Made by a program: the position numbers and the translations under genes | The notes under the pieces: generated by a model | Told to the model about the DNA's origin: nothing | Seen by the model: the letters and a program-made list of their open reading frames with translations, nothing else | Database searches by the model: none | DNA from: Pseudoalteromonas luteoviolacea B = ATCC 29581 | GTDB lineage: Bacteria > Pseudomonadota > Gammaproteobacteria > Enterobacterales > Alteromonadaceae | DNA: 64,000 bases | Reading direction: 5' to 3' | Assembly (NCBI GenBank): GCA_000333235.1 | Contig: CAPN01000034.1 | Location: forward strand, 1 to 64,000 | Part shown: positions 8,817 to 16,843 of the stretch, one piece after another | How the letters are laid out: each line of letters opens with the position of its first letter | Numbering within the stretch: position 1 is the first letter of the stretch

Positions 8817-9239
8817 TTAGAGCTCCCTCAAAGTCTCTATAGGTGGGAGCTCATCTATAGACGCAGGCAAAAGTTCACTACAAGCTCGACAATGATTAGC
8901 CCTGAGACAATTTAGACGTTTCGCAATATGTAGTTGAACCTTTTTCTTTGACTTTGGGCGTTTGACGTAATAGGTATTTAACAGGAACTCCCTGTAAGAA
9001 ACATTTTGCCAAACCTTCGTTTTTTCTACCCAGGCATGATCTTCAGGAGCTGTTAAATACTGTAACAGTTTCCAGACTTCTTTAGACACTGCTTTTTTTT
9101 CGGCTGAGCTAAGCCCGTCTTTTTGGGACAGAAAAGAAAACAATGCATTGATGTACTTATTTCGGAATAAGGGCCTGACGGAGTGGTAGCCCTCTTGGCT
9201 ATTGGTCTTTACTATCATTGGGGTAATAAACTTTTCCAT
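8817..9239 (-). CDS. Hypothetical protein in the relaxase operon
   Basis: ATG 9239 is preceded by GGAGG at ideal distance and gives 140 residues; a longer frame to 9284 lacks such a site. The protein is basic and soluble, with a KRPKSKKKVQ patch and a CLRANHCRAC cysteine cluster near the C-terminus that could bind a metal or DNA. It is fused tightly to the relaxase gene, whose ATG follows its stop immediately. By analogy with other mobilization operons it could be an accessory nicking or DNA-binding factor. That is inference; I do not recognise the family. Confidence 0.6.
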   Translation of the reverse strand: MEKFITPMIVKTNSQEGYHSVRPLFRNKYINALFSFLSQKDGLSSAEKKAVSKEVWKLLQYLTAPEDHAWVEKTKVWQNVSYREFLLNTYYVKRPKSKKKVQLHIAKRLNCLRANHCRACSELLPASIDELPPIETLREL

Positions 9240-9343
9240 GTGAACCTCCTCTGTTCTTATTTGAATATATCGTAATTTAGACAAACGGACGGGCAGGCAA
9301 TGAAAAATATTTTAAGTCTTTTAGGGAAAGGTGAGACAAAGGC

Positions 9344-9360
9344 TTTAGTGGGTTATAAAC
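9344..9360 (+). other. Candidate origin of transfer (MobV-like nick region)
   Basis: Upstream of the mobilization operon the plus strand reads TTTAGTGGGTTATAAAC. This resembles the pMV158-type MobV nick region TAGTGTG/TTA, with short flanking TTTA/TAAA arms forming an imperfect inverted repeat. In pMV158 the nicked strand is, as I recall, the relaxase coding strand, whereas here the match is on the opposite strand. Treat it as a weak candidate. Confidence 0.25.
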
Positions 9361-9463
9361 CTATCTGTGTATCGTTCCCTTTGCATAAGCTAATTGCTAA
9401 GTAACCTTTGCCTCGGAACGAGTTGCGGTAATGATAAGAGATCGGGAACATATGCCTAACATA

Positions 9464-9490
9464 TATAAAAAGTGGCCCCAAAAGGAGCCA
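9464..9490 (-). terminator. Rho-independent terminator of the integrase gene
   Basis: Reading the minus strand, TGGCTCC TTTT GGGGCCA forms a hairpin with one mismatch and is followed by CTTTTTATA. It lies 17 bp after the integrase stop, in the correct orientation. Confidence 0.6.
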
Positions 9491-9506
9491 ATTCAATTTA
9501 CGTTTT

Positions 9507-10544
9507 CTATGCTGACTTAGCTAATTTTTCCGCCAAGTTTTTCGGACACAAGTGAGTGTAACGCTTCAAACTGGCAAGATCTTTATGACCAGTAATAGCT
9601 GCTACTTCCATCATTTGAAGTCCTTTCTCAAACAAGCGACTGGTCGCTTCATGGCGCAGGTCATGAAACCTAAGGTCATCAATACCAATTCGTTTTACGA
9701 TCTTTCTGAAGGCAGCACCAACTGAATCACCACGAATATCAAAAATTGGCCCTGAAGGTTTTCTAGGTTGAGCCAAAATGATCTGCTTTGCTTTCTCTGT
9801 TAGAGGAACTGTTCGACTTTCCTTATTTTTAGTATCTTCAAGGAAAATTGTAGATCCTTCTTCGTCGAAGTGCTCCCAGCGCATACAGGCATAACCATGC
9901 TTTGCCAAAGCTGTTTTTCTTCGTGAGTTGACCATTTCTCCTCTACGCATTCCTGTTTCCAGTGCGATGACTATAATATCATGCAAGGGGCCGCCATATG
10001 CTCTTGCCGCTGCTAACAGGCGCTCTTCTTCCTTCTCAGTCTTGTACAGTCTTCTGTCACGGGCACGCCCCTTAGGTGGCAGCGAGACAGGGGCTACAGG
10101 ATTGCCAGAGGGTAAATAAATATCCCACTCATTCATCGCATAAGTGAACATCCGTTGGATCAGACTCATTTCTTTCCGAACCGTATCCCCTTTAACGCTT
10201 TCAAGCCGATAGGTTTTGTAATCTCGAATAGTGTGGACAGTCACATCAATTAAGGTAAGACCTACAAATACTTTTTTCAAACGATTAATCATCGAGAGAA
10301 TATTATCAGCAGACTTAGCATTGATTAGGTGCTCATCCCAGTAGCGTTCCAGAGCAGAAGAAACCAGCATCTCTTCTGCAACGTCGGTCGATTTAAAGAT
10401 TGACTGATCCATTCGCGTTTCAACTTCACGAACCCAGCGTTTTGCATCTTTCTTTAAAGCAAATGTTTTGCTCTGATCTTTAAAGCCTTTACGGCGAATT
10501 TTCGCCTGCCACTTACCGTTTTCACGCTGTGTAATTGTTGCCAT
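9507..10544 (-). CDS. Tyrosine site-specific integrase
   Basis: ATG 10544 has AAGGAG upstream and begins MATITQRENGKWQAKIRRKG, the usual Arm-DNA-binding start of phage-type integrases, giving 345 residues. The SAM-like core-binding domain spans about 60-150. The catalytic domain shows Arg in ALETGMRRGEM, the HDLRHEA box, the GH of ITGHKDL and the nucleophile Tyr in KRYTHL, so the active site is complete. It would integrate and excise the island by recombination at the tRNA-Arg next to its 5' end. The segment between gene and tRNA contains an 8-bp inverted repeat and a TGTCCCA direct repeat that may serve as arm sites. Confidence 0.93.
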   Translation of the reverse strand: MATITQRENGKWQAKIRRKGFKDQSKTFALKKDAKRWVREVETRMDQSIFKSTDVAEEMLVSSALERYWDEHLINAKSADNILSMINRLKKVFVGLTLIDVTVHTIRDYKTYRLESVKGDTVRKEMSLIQRMFTYAMNEWDIYLPSGNPVAPVSLPPKGRARDRRLYKTEKEEERLLAAARAYGGPLHDIIVIALETGMRRGEMVNSRRKTALAKHGYACMRWEHFDEEGSTIFLEDTKNKESRTVPLTEKAKQIILAQPRKPSGPIFDIRGDSVGAAFRKIVKRIGIDDLRFHDLRHEATSRLFEKGLQMMEVAAITGHKDLASLKRYTHLCPKNLAEKLAKSA

Positions 10545-10608
10545 GTAAAACTCCTTTTTAACTGCAATACCAACGGTAAACATCATCGCAAATGCCAAAA
10601 AATAAGTC

Positions 10609-10638
10609 TGGGGCAAGAAAACTGAAAAATTTGCCCCA
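10609..10638. repeat. 8-bp inverted repeat upstream of the integrase gene
   Basis: TGGGGCAA at 10609-10616 and TTGCCCCA at 10631-10638 are perfect inverted copies, 65 bp ahead of the integrase ATG. Farther out, TGTCCCA occurs twice as a direct repeat (10731-10737 and 10742-10748). The set is consistent with regulator or integrase arm sites in the att region; function is inferred. Confidence 0.5.
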
Positions 10639-10765
10639 ATTACAGAGCTGCCAATAAGGTAGGTAGAAGTGTTTTGAAAAAGTCATGGTATACGCCTCGT
10701 GATGACAAATAAGACCCAAAAAAATCTTGGTGTCCCAGAATTGTCCCAAAGGCTAAAAGAGAGAA

Positions 10766-10842
10766 TGGCCCACCCGAGAGGATTCGAACCTCTGACCCCT
10801 GCCTCCGGAGGGCAGTGCTCTATCCAGCTGAGCTACGGGTGG
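10766..10842 (-). tRNA. tRNA-Arg (anticodon CCG)
   Basis: A 77-nt cloverleaf can be folded on the minus strand. The acceptor arms are CCACCCG and CGGGTGG with discriminator G and encoded CCA. The D arm is GCTCAGCTGGATAGAGC, the anticodon loop is CTCCGGA (anticodon CCG), and the T loop is TTCGAAT. The 3' end faces the integrase gene, the usual arrangement when an element has integrated into a tRNA 3' end. No second copy of the 3' end is seen within the window. Confidence 0.97.
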
Positions 10843-11227
10843 TCAATATATTATGCGCTTACATTGTTAGTAATAACTAACTTTATAGTATCTTGTGAAC
10901 TCGTGTAAGCATGCTTAAAGTTCACTATCCAAAACTCCCGTCATTTGATGCCTCCCCTTCCGGAGGGCCACGTGATATCCATTTCACCACGAGAGCGCGT
11001 TATTTCACTTATCTTGACTCAACAAATGTGAGCAAGTTGCGCTATCATAATGAGATACGTGATAAATTGCTAGTTAACCTTGTTTATGTGGCGAATAAAC
11101 CACCAAAAAACAAAAAAAACTATACAGACTGTAAAAAACACGTTATTTAACTATCCTTTAAGAACAATAATGAGAACGAGCAACTTAACACAAGAGACGT
11201 TGCTCAATAGTCAACGAGGTAAAAACT
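10843..11227. other. 385-bp intergenic region with a tRNA-like relic
   Basis: No convincing coding gene is seen here. On the minus strand, roughly 10933-10995, GCTCTCG can pair with CGGGAGT as a 7-bp acceptor stem with wobble pairs. The D arm GTGAAATGGATATCAC is well formed and CTCCGGA occurs in a degenerate anticodon region. The T arm is missing, so this looks like a decayed tRNA of about 63 nt. Farther on, GAGCAAC (11178-11184) and GTTGCTC (11199-11205) form an inverted repeat just before the small regulator gene. Confidence 0.4.
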
Positions 11228-11410
11228 ATGTCACTAATGACAACAGAGCAAGTAGCCGATTTTCTTGGTGTAAAAGTAGAGCGTGTTAGACGCTTAGCAC
11301 GGGAAAATTTATTAGTTGCAAAAGGCCAAGATGCTCAAGGTGAACCTACATTTGAAAAATCAGACGTAGAAAAATATAAAGAGCTTGCTCAGCGATTAGG
11401 CGGTATTTAA
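11228..11410 (+). CDS. Small helix-turn-helix (excisionase/MerR-like) protein
   Basis: This 60-residue protein begins MSLMTTEQVADFLGVKVERV and continues with RRLARENLLVAKG, the pattern of the winged-helix HTH_17/excisionase family (T..VA..LGVs...V..l...G.L). A Ser-Asp-Val-Glu-Lys-Tyr segment ends the fold, as in that family. CGAGG precedes the ATG, and a 7-bp inverted repeat lies in the leader. It could be a recombination directionality factor for the neighbouring element, but it lies on the far side of the tRNA, outside the presumed island. A small chromosomal regulator is equally possible. Its stop overlaps the convergent kinase gene by 4 bp. Confidence 0.7.
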   Translation: MSLMTTEQVADFLGVKVERVRRLARENLLVAKGQDAQGEPTFEKSDVEKYKELAQRLGGI

Positions 11411-12231
11411 TCGTAATGCACATTCCATGCATGAAGTTGATTTTCGATCATTTCGACTTCATGCATGCAGTGTTTTTCTCGGTACCACTCAACACACAAT
11501 TTACCGTATAAATATCGATATGCAGATAATTTCTTGATGTCTGGATTGTGCACAGCTTGCCCTAATCCATGATAGTAGGTGAGCATGTCATATGCTGTCT
11601 GTTGAGACAATTTCAAACTAATACATAAAGCGCCAAGATCAAAATACACATCATTAAAACTTGCGTATTCAAAATCAATCACTCGAAACTCGATACCATT
11701 AAAGAGAATATTTTCACTTACTAAATCATTGTGGCAATAACGAACAAATTTTGCTGACTTTTTGAGATAGTTCAGTGCGCTATTCATCCGCTTTTGCTCT
11801 TCTAAATCCGATTTTTCTAAGGGCGTTGAAAGCACACGCGCCAAATCCATACCGCTGCCGATACTAGGGATCGAATCACAAGATACACTGTTGTGAATAC
11901 TATGGATTATGTTAATGAGCTTTTCCCAGTGCTGCTCTCGATATACTTCACCATCCCAATATTCAAAAACAGCGATCCTCGTATCACTATCCCACGCGAT
12001 TGGAAGCGTACTTACTTTTTGTTCCGCCAACAAAATTTGATGTTGTAGCGAGGTGGTTGGTAATTGAATAGTATACTGCTTTACTAAATACAGTTTTTGA
12101 TTAACCTGTAGCGTGTAATTATGATTTGTTAAACCCAATGGCAAGCGTTTCAGCAACGCACGAGCATAATTCAATTCTGTCATTGGCAATAATGCTAGCG
12201 CGTTTGCTTTTACCTTATCACAACTCAGCAA
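11407..12231 (-). CDS. APH/choline-kinase-type small-molecule kinase, probable thiamine salvage kinase
   Basis: The 274-residue protein has the APH fold signatures. The catalytic loop is YCHNDLVSENIL (residues about 168-179) and the metal-binding motif is VIDFEYAS shortly after, so it should phosphorylate a small alcohol substrate. It overlaps the 3' end of the pnuC-like gene by 14 bp and is the last of a three-gene operon. The YkoF-like first gene suggests thiamine as substrate, as for ThiK, but choline or nicotinamide riboside cannot be excluded. The farthest start is a TTG; ATG 12183 would remove 16 residues. Confidence 0.75.
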   Translation of the reverse strand: MLSCDKVKANALALLPMTELNYARALLKRLPLGLTNHNYTLQVNQKLYLVKQYTIQLPTTSLQHQILLAEQKVSTLPIAWDSDTRIAVFEYWDGEVYREQHWEKLINIIHSIHNSVSCDSIPSIGSGMDLARVLSTPLEKSDLEEQKRMNSALNYLKKSAKFVRYCHNDLVSENILFNGIEFRVIDFEYASFNDVYFDLGALCISLKLSQQTAYDMLTYYHGLGQAVHNPDIKKLSAYRYLYGKLCVEWYREKHCMHEVEMIENQLHAWNVHYD

Positions 12232-12841
12232 GCTTCTTTCCTGTTCGCTGCTCTAATTCTTCGTACCACGTTTTGAATCCCCACATCGCCATCAAAGTAT
12301 AAAAAACAAACAAAGCCAATGTTGGGTAATAACCTTTTGCGTAATAAAGATACATGGAAGCTGCATCTATCACGACCCAATACAACCAGTTCTCAAGTAC
12401 TTTTTTGGCTACTAAATAGGTTGTTACTATCGCAAAACAGGTCGTAAAACTATCTAGATACGCTAACTCAGCATGGGTGTAATTATCCATCACATACCCT
12501 AACAGTAGCGTGACTATTCCTGTTATGACAATCAACACTGTATGTTTTTCGAGTGACCATGATGTGATTTCTAACGCTTTATTTTGTTTCGGGTTTTTCC
12601 ATAAATACCATCCTACAAAGGCCATGATCATATAGTAAAAGTGCAATAAAGATTCGAGTAATAGTGCTCCATTCCAATATAACATTGTGTAAATTAAGGT
12701 ACTGGTAAAAGCAGCAGGCCAACACCAACTGCTTTCCTTGATCGCTAGCAATAAATAAGCCACTGACAAGGCAACGGCAATGTACTCCCAATGAGACATT
12801 GCCGTGAATCCAGCTAACGTTTCAGAAAAAAATTCAGCCAT
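12218..12841 (-). CDS. pnuC: PnuC-family vitamin transporter, probably PnuT (thiamine)
   Basis: This 207-residue membrane protein has about seven hydrophobic segments and PnuC landmarks. These include the ESSWCWPAAF region, the HFYYMIMAFVGWYLW helix and a C-terminal NWLYWVVIDAASMYLYYAKG helix. PnuC proteins move unphosphorylated vitamins by facilitated diffusion, with a downstream kinase trapping the substrate. Here it lies 3 bp after a YkoF-like gene and overlaps a kinase gene, which fits that logic. The thiamine-binding neighbour favours PnuT over a nicotinamide riboside role. GAGG precedes the ATG. No TPP riboswitch was seen upstream. Confidence 0.85.
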   Translation of the reverse strand: MAEFFSETLAGFTAMSHWEYIAVALSVAYLLLAIKESSWCWPAAFTSTLIYTMLYWNGALLLESLLHFYYMIMAFVGWYLWKNPKQNKALEITSWSLEKHTVLIVITGIVTLLLGYVMDNYTHAELAYLDSFTTCFAIVTTYLVAKKVLENWLYWVVIDAASMYLYYAKGYYPTLALFVFYTLMAMWGFKTWYEELEQRTGKKLAEL

Positions 12842-12844
12842 GTG

Positions 12845-13099
12845 CTAAACCTCTGGTGATAAGTCGCCACCAATAAACTTGCAAACAAACACAGCTTTAC
12901 CAAATTGCTCATGAGAACGACGCATTTCTTGCGATAGTACGTGCATGACATCATCGTACTCGCCAAAAATTTGAGTCGACATGGTATTAGTGATCACAGT
13001 CAGTGATCCGTGTTGATTTAAACGCTCAATGAAATCTTTAATAAATGGAATGTAGTCGGAATGAAGTGGATACTTACTGATTTCAACCGATAGTTTCAT
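12845..13099 (-). CDS. YkoF-like (thiamine/HMP-binding) small protein
   Basis: The 84-residue protein reads like a single YkoF-type ferredoxin-like domain: VEISKYPL at the first strand, then TNTMSTQIFGEYDDV, and KAVFVCKFIGGD as the closing strand. YkoF proteins bind thiamine or its HMP moiety. This one has a single domain, whereas Bacillus YkoF has two. It is first in the operon with the PnuC-type transporter and kinase, which supports vitamin B1 uptake. AAGG precedes the start. Family assignment is good; ligand is inferred. Confidence 0.7.
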   Translation of the reverse strand: MKLSVEISKYPLHSDYIPFIKDFIERLNQHGSLTVITNTMSTQIFGEYDDVMHVLSQEMRRSHEQFGKAVFVCKFIGGDLSPEV

Positions 13100-13311
13100 A
13101 AACTAGCCTTTATTAATAAACGTTGAATGTGGCTAAGAGCTTGCTTTAAAAACAAACTCTTATCCAACTAAAGATATTTCTACGCGCGCCATTCGATAAC
13201 GGCCGCCATTGTAACCGAATTTCGCGTGAAAAACTGCACTCTACCCTAACAACGTGAAGCACTGAAACACGTATATTCAAGTTGATAGGGTATAAACTTC
13301 TTAGCAGAGGC

Positions 13312-14688
13312 CTATACCTTAACAATGCCCAAAGGCTGTGCGTTTTGCCATGCGCCGCGAGTAAAATCAGGGATCGTAATGGATTCACTACGATTGGCAA
13401 CCGATTGCGCCGACAAAGGTGAAATAACCGACCACGCCGCGCCATCATAGACATCTTGATCGAGTGCTTCACCATTACGCAAGCAATAGATCATGCGCCA
13501 AAACATTAAAAAGTCCATACCTCCGTGGCCGCCATTACGCTGTGCTTCCTCACCCATTTTAACCCAGAGCGGATGATCATAATTCTTGTACCACGGTTCC
13601 ATATCGTGGTCCCACTCATGGTATGTTTTTGAACTCCCATTTTCTAAAGCAATACGATTTGGAAATCCTGCAAAAACCCCATTTGTACCTTGGATCAAAT
13701 TATGACGAGAATATGGTCTTGGAGTAGTGGTATCGTGTTGAACCATAATACTTCGACCTTTAATGGTCTTTATCAACGTAGTATTCATGTCTCCTGCAAT
13801 GTACTTCAATTGATTACGCTGATGATCGGCAGGAAATTCTTTTTTAGCATACAAAGCGCGACCTAATGCAGGTGAACTCATGGATGTTAGGTAATCAAAA
13901 CGGTCACCGCGGTTAATATTCATGTATTGTGAAACAGGCCCTAACCCGTGGGTAGGGTAAAGATTGCCGTTACGCTTCGCATGCCATGCTGTGCGCCACG
14001 ATCCTGTTTTATGTTCAATTTCTTTCATTTGCCAACGCAATTCGTGAATATATGCAGCTTCACCATGTAATAGCTCACCAAACAGGCCTTGACGAACCAT
14101 ATTTAGCACCATTAATTCATCACGGCCATAGTTGACATTTTCCATCATCATGCAGTTTTTCTGCGTTCGTTCAGCCGTGTCTACAAGCTGCCACATTTCT
14201 TCCACCGTCAGTGCCAATGGTACTTCAACGAAAGCATGTTTACCGCTGTTCATCGTGTCGATTGCCATCGGGGCATGCCATTGCCAAGGCGTCGAAATAA
14301 TAACAATGTCAATATCATCGCGGTGGAGCATGTCTTGATATGCTCTATCGGATCCTCGATACAACGCTGGAGCTGTATGGCCATTTTCTTTTAAAAAGGC
14401 CGCCGATTGTTCTAAGACTGCATCGTTGGTATCACAAATTGCAACTATTTGAGCACCTTCAATATGACTCATGCGTTTAACATGACCAAAGCCTCGCTCT
14501 CCAACACCGATAAATCCTACCCGCACGATATCCATTTTAGGGGCAATTAATCCAATGACCGACTTTCCTTGTTTGGAGGGAGAGATTGGAACAGGTTGAG
14601 ATGCGCGTTGAGCACAACCACTGACAACACTTGCCGCTGCGGCCACACCGGCCGCTTTTAAGAAATCGCGACGATTGATAGGTTTCAT
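13312..14688 (-). CDS. Glycoside hydrolase family 109 protein (alpha-N-acetylgalactosaminidase type)
   Basis: This 458-residue protein starts with a twin-arginine signal ([13 protein letters not shown]) and a cysteine after the hydrophobic part (SGCAQ), so it may be an exported lipoprotein. The Gfo/Idh/MocA NAD-binding fold follows, with [14 protein letters not shown]. The motifs [20 protein letters not shown] and [19 protein letters not shown] are very like Shewanella GH109 proteins, which cleave terminal alpha-GalNAc by an NAD-dependent redox mechanism. Length is normal. AAGGAT precedes the ATG. A strong bidirectional terminator separates it from the upstream sugar-kinase gene, so it is probably transcribed alone. 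Substrate is inferred from family. Confidence 0.9.
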   Translation of the reverse strand: MKPINRRDFLKAAGVAAAASVVSGCAQRASQPVPISPSKQGKSVIGLIAPKMDIVRVGFIGVGERGFGHVKRMSHIEGAQIVAICDTNDAVLEQSAAFLKENGHTAPALYRGSDRAYQDMLHRDDIDIVIISTPWQWHAPMAIDTMNSGKHAFVEVPLALTVEEMWQLVDTAERTQKNCMMMENVNYGRDELMVLNMVRQGLFGELLHGEAAYIHELRWQMKEIEHKTGSWRTAWHAKRNGNLYPTHGLGPVSQYMNINRGDRFDYLTSMSSPALGRALYAKKEFPADHQRNQLKYIAGDMNTTLIKTIKGRSIMVQHDTTTPRPYSRHNLIQGTNGVFAGFPNRIALENGSSKTYHEWDHDMEPWYKNYDHPLWVKMGEEAQRNGGHGGMDFLMFWRMIYCLRNGEALDQDVYDGAAWSVISPLSAQSVANRSESITIPDFTRGAWQNAQPLGIVKV

Positions 14689-14764
14689 AATTATCCTTAG
14701 TTATTATTTTTCTTAAAATTAAAACAGTGTGTTTCTAAATTCAAAACATTGCGATTAAATAACA

Positions 14765-14786
14765 AAAAAGCGCCGTAGCGCTTTTT
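14765..14786. terminator. Terminator after the sugar kinase gene
   Basis: AAAAAGCGC and GCGCTTTTT form a perfect 9-bp stem around CGTA. It lies 27 bp after the kinase stop and works in either direction. It isolates the GH109 gene from the cluster upstream. Confidence 0.85.
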
Positions 14787-14813
14787 GTGGTTAACTCCAA
14801 TAAAAACAAAATA

Positions 14814-15884
14814 TCAAAGAGACTCAAGCATCCCTTTGAGTTTAGCTTCATGTCGACAAATATCACGATAAAGTGCGAATTGGTTACGCGCTCGTACTAA
14901 GTTATGTTCAGGATATTTTGTGGCAAAGTAATTATCTCCATCAATGTAATCAGTTAAAAACCGCAAACCGATCATAAATGGTAATACCTTCGCACCTAAC
15001 CAAAAACTAGCTAATTCTTCATTAGTAATGAATGGCGCTAACGGTTTTGCATATCCTCTCACCAACGCCTGAAAGATTTCATGACGAACAATAACCTTAT
15101 CTAGATTTTTTGAATCTTCTGCTTCGGGTGAACAACAAGTCCTAACCATGTCGCCAAAATCACATAACCAATATCCTGGCATGCACGTATCTAAGTCAAT
15201 CACTGCTTTGGCACTTTCCGAGTCCGTACAAAACAGCATATTGTTAATCTTTGTGTCGTTATGGCATGGCCTAATTGGCACGTTTACTAATGAATCAAGC
15301 TCAGTGGCCAAACCGAATTGATCGCGACAAAATGCAATTTCATTTTCGCAAGTCTGTACTCGGCCAACCGGGTTTGCATTCACTTTTAGATTGAACGTAG
15401 CAATACGCTTTGTTAAGTTGTGAAAATCGGGGATAACCGGAAAAAGCTGAGTTGCATCAAAATCTTGGAGTGCCGCGGCAAATTGACCAAATGCATTCGC
15501 CGCAATTTCGGCTTGTTCTGCACTTCTCACTACATCTTCACTGTAGCTGCCACCAATAAATTCCAGTGCGCGCCACTTGTCCCCGTTAATATCAACTAAG
15601 AACTTTCCTTGCTGATCTGGCAAATGTTTAATTATTTCAAGCGCATATTGATCTTTTTGTGCCTTTAGAACTAAATGCTGTTCAATCAAACGAGCGTTAT
15701 TAACCAATTGCTCAGGATCAGGGAATACATCCGTATTTAACTTTTGCACTACAACCGCATCATTACCGTTTTTTAGCAACATCGTGGTGTTGATGTGTCC
15801 GCTACCGATTGGATTTAGTTTTAATCCTTGATCGGACAAACCAAATTGGGCTGCTAATGCTTGTGCAAGGGATAATTTACTCAT
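14814..15884 (-). CDS. NahK-like sugar 1-kinase (APH-fold)
   Basis: From ATG 15884 the protein has 356 residues; a longer frame to 15944 would overlap the upstream gene by 53 bp and adds a non-conserved leader. The N-lobe shows NPIGSGHINTTMLL and VVVQKLN. The catalytic loop is RPCHNDTKINNML and the metal motif is AVIDLDTCMPG, followed by CDFGDMVRT. This pattern matches N-acetylhexosamine 1-kinases, which make HexNAc-1-phosphate. The preceding gene is a nucleotidyltransferase, which would turn such a product into a nucleotide sugar. The GH109 gene next door could supply GalNAc. Substrate is inferred. Confidence 0.78.
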   Translation of the reverse strand: MSKLSLAQALAAQFGLSDQGLKLNPIGSGHINTTMLLKNGNDAVVVQKLNTDVFPDPEQLVNNARLIEQHLVLKAQKDQYALEIIKHLPDQQGKFLVDINGDKWRALEFIGGSYSEDVVRSAEQAEIAANAFGQFAAALQDFDATQLFPVIPDFHNLTKRIATFNLKVNANPVGRVQTCENEIAFCRDQFGLATELDSLVNVPIRPCHNDTKINNMLFCTDSESAKAVIDLDTCMPGYWLCDFGDMVRTCCSPEAEDSKNLDKVIVRHEIFQALVRGYAKPLAPFITNEELASFWLGAKVLPFMIGLRFLTDYIDGDNYFATKYPEHNLVRARNQFALYRDICRHEAKLKGMLESL

Positions 15885-15891
15885 GCCGTAA

Positions 15892-16818
15892 CTACTCTGT
15901 GGCGTCAATGTGGTTGGTTGGACGACTTCCCTGACGTGATTCATAAATTTTTTCCGAAATACTCTGTAACTCTTGTTGGTAAGTCATACCAAACCATGGT
16001 TGCGTAGCAGTATACACCGCAACGCGTAGCTTGTTTTTATCTAGCGCATATTGAATGCAATCAGGTAAATAGTACTCTTTTCTGACATCGTTGTCATAAC
16101 TTTCTAAGAATTGCATAAAATGCAACTCTAAATAAGGAATTAACTCTGGTGTAATTCCCCAGCAAGTCATTGAAACTAAACAGTTTGGAGATAAAGCAAC
16201 CTCGACTTGTTGCGCGGTATCACCCAAGATCTTTCCGTTTGTCCGGCGAATATTGAGATGTTCAACAACCGAATTTAACTTCTCATCCGATACCTGACAA
16301 ATTCCACGATTTACACCACCATTGTCTGATAATGTTAATGCTAAAGGGTATCCAACCATGGCGCAATGGTTATGCTGTGGCATGCTCAGTTGGTTAAAAT
16401 GAGCAACGAGTTGACGAAACGCATTATCACCATAATAGTCATCTGCAGTAATCAAAATGCTTGGTTCATTGAGGTAGGTACGTGCACACCACAGTGCATG
16501 ACCTGTCCCCCACGGTTTGTGCCGACCTTTCGATTTCGTTTTATGCTGCTCTGGTAAATCCTCAATCCGTTGGACCACAGTCATCACGTCTAAATCGCTT
16601 GGCAACCTAGGAATTATTACGGATTCTACCGTTTGTTGCACCTTTTCATTAATAATTAAAATACAACGTTTTATACCTGCAGCATAAGCATCGAGAATAT
16701 TTAACTCCATAATACTGCGCTGAAAATGGGGTAATTCTGCTACTTGTTTATCGCCGCCAAATCGACTGCCCAAACCTCCAGCAAGCACGACTAAGGTAAC
16801 TGAGTGTGTTAAGTGCAT
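15892..16818 (-). CDS. Nucleotidyltransferase-like protein (sugar-nucleotide type)
   Basis: The 308-residue protein begins with the nucleotide-binding signature VVLAGGLGSRFGGDKQVAEL, as in sugar-phosphate nucleotidyltransferases. ILITADDYYGDNAF provides the acidic metal site, and a GGVNRGICQV region follows. It lies 7 bp ahead of the NahK-like kinase ATG on the same strand, so the two probably act in consecutive steps: sugar 1-phosphate formation, then transfer of a nucleotide. The exact sugar and nucleotide cannot be read from sequence. It starts 25 bp after the aldehyde dehydrogenase gene and is likely in the same transcript. Confidence 0.75.
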   Translation of the reverse strand: MHLTHSVTLVVLAGGLGSRFGGDKQVAELPHFQRSIMELNILDAYAAGIKRCILIINEKVQQTVESVIIPRLPSDLDVMTVVQRIEDLPEQHKTKSKGRHKPWGTGHALWCARTYLNEPSILITADDYYGDNAFRQLVAHFNQLSMPQHNHCAMVGYPLALTLSDNGGVNRGICQVSDEKLNSVVEHLNIRRTNGKILGDTAQQVEVALSPNCLVSMTCWGITPELIPYLELHFMQFLESYDNDVRKEYYLPDCIQYALDKNKLRVAVYTATQPWFGMTYQQELQSISEKIYESRQGSRPTNHIDATE

Positions 16819-16843
16819 ATTCTTCTTAGATTAATTTCTGGGG

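Noticed and set aside
1..9500. Second att copy of the tRNA-Arg 3' end
   Set aside because: Only short chance matches such as GGATTCG-like fragments were noticed; no run long enough to be an att repeat.
10699..10908. Plus-strand frame across the tRNA-Arg
   Set aside because: It reads through the tRNA gene antisense and is not credible as a protein.
13146..13311. TPP riboswitch upstream of the YkoF-like gene
   Set aside because: No CTGAGA or conserved THI-box core could be found; only a hairpin near 13133-13159 with no clear role.
13146..13475. A 109-codon minus-strand frame
   Set aside because: It overlaps the GH109 3' end in another frame, has a basic and non-protein-like composition and no ribosome site.
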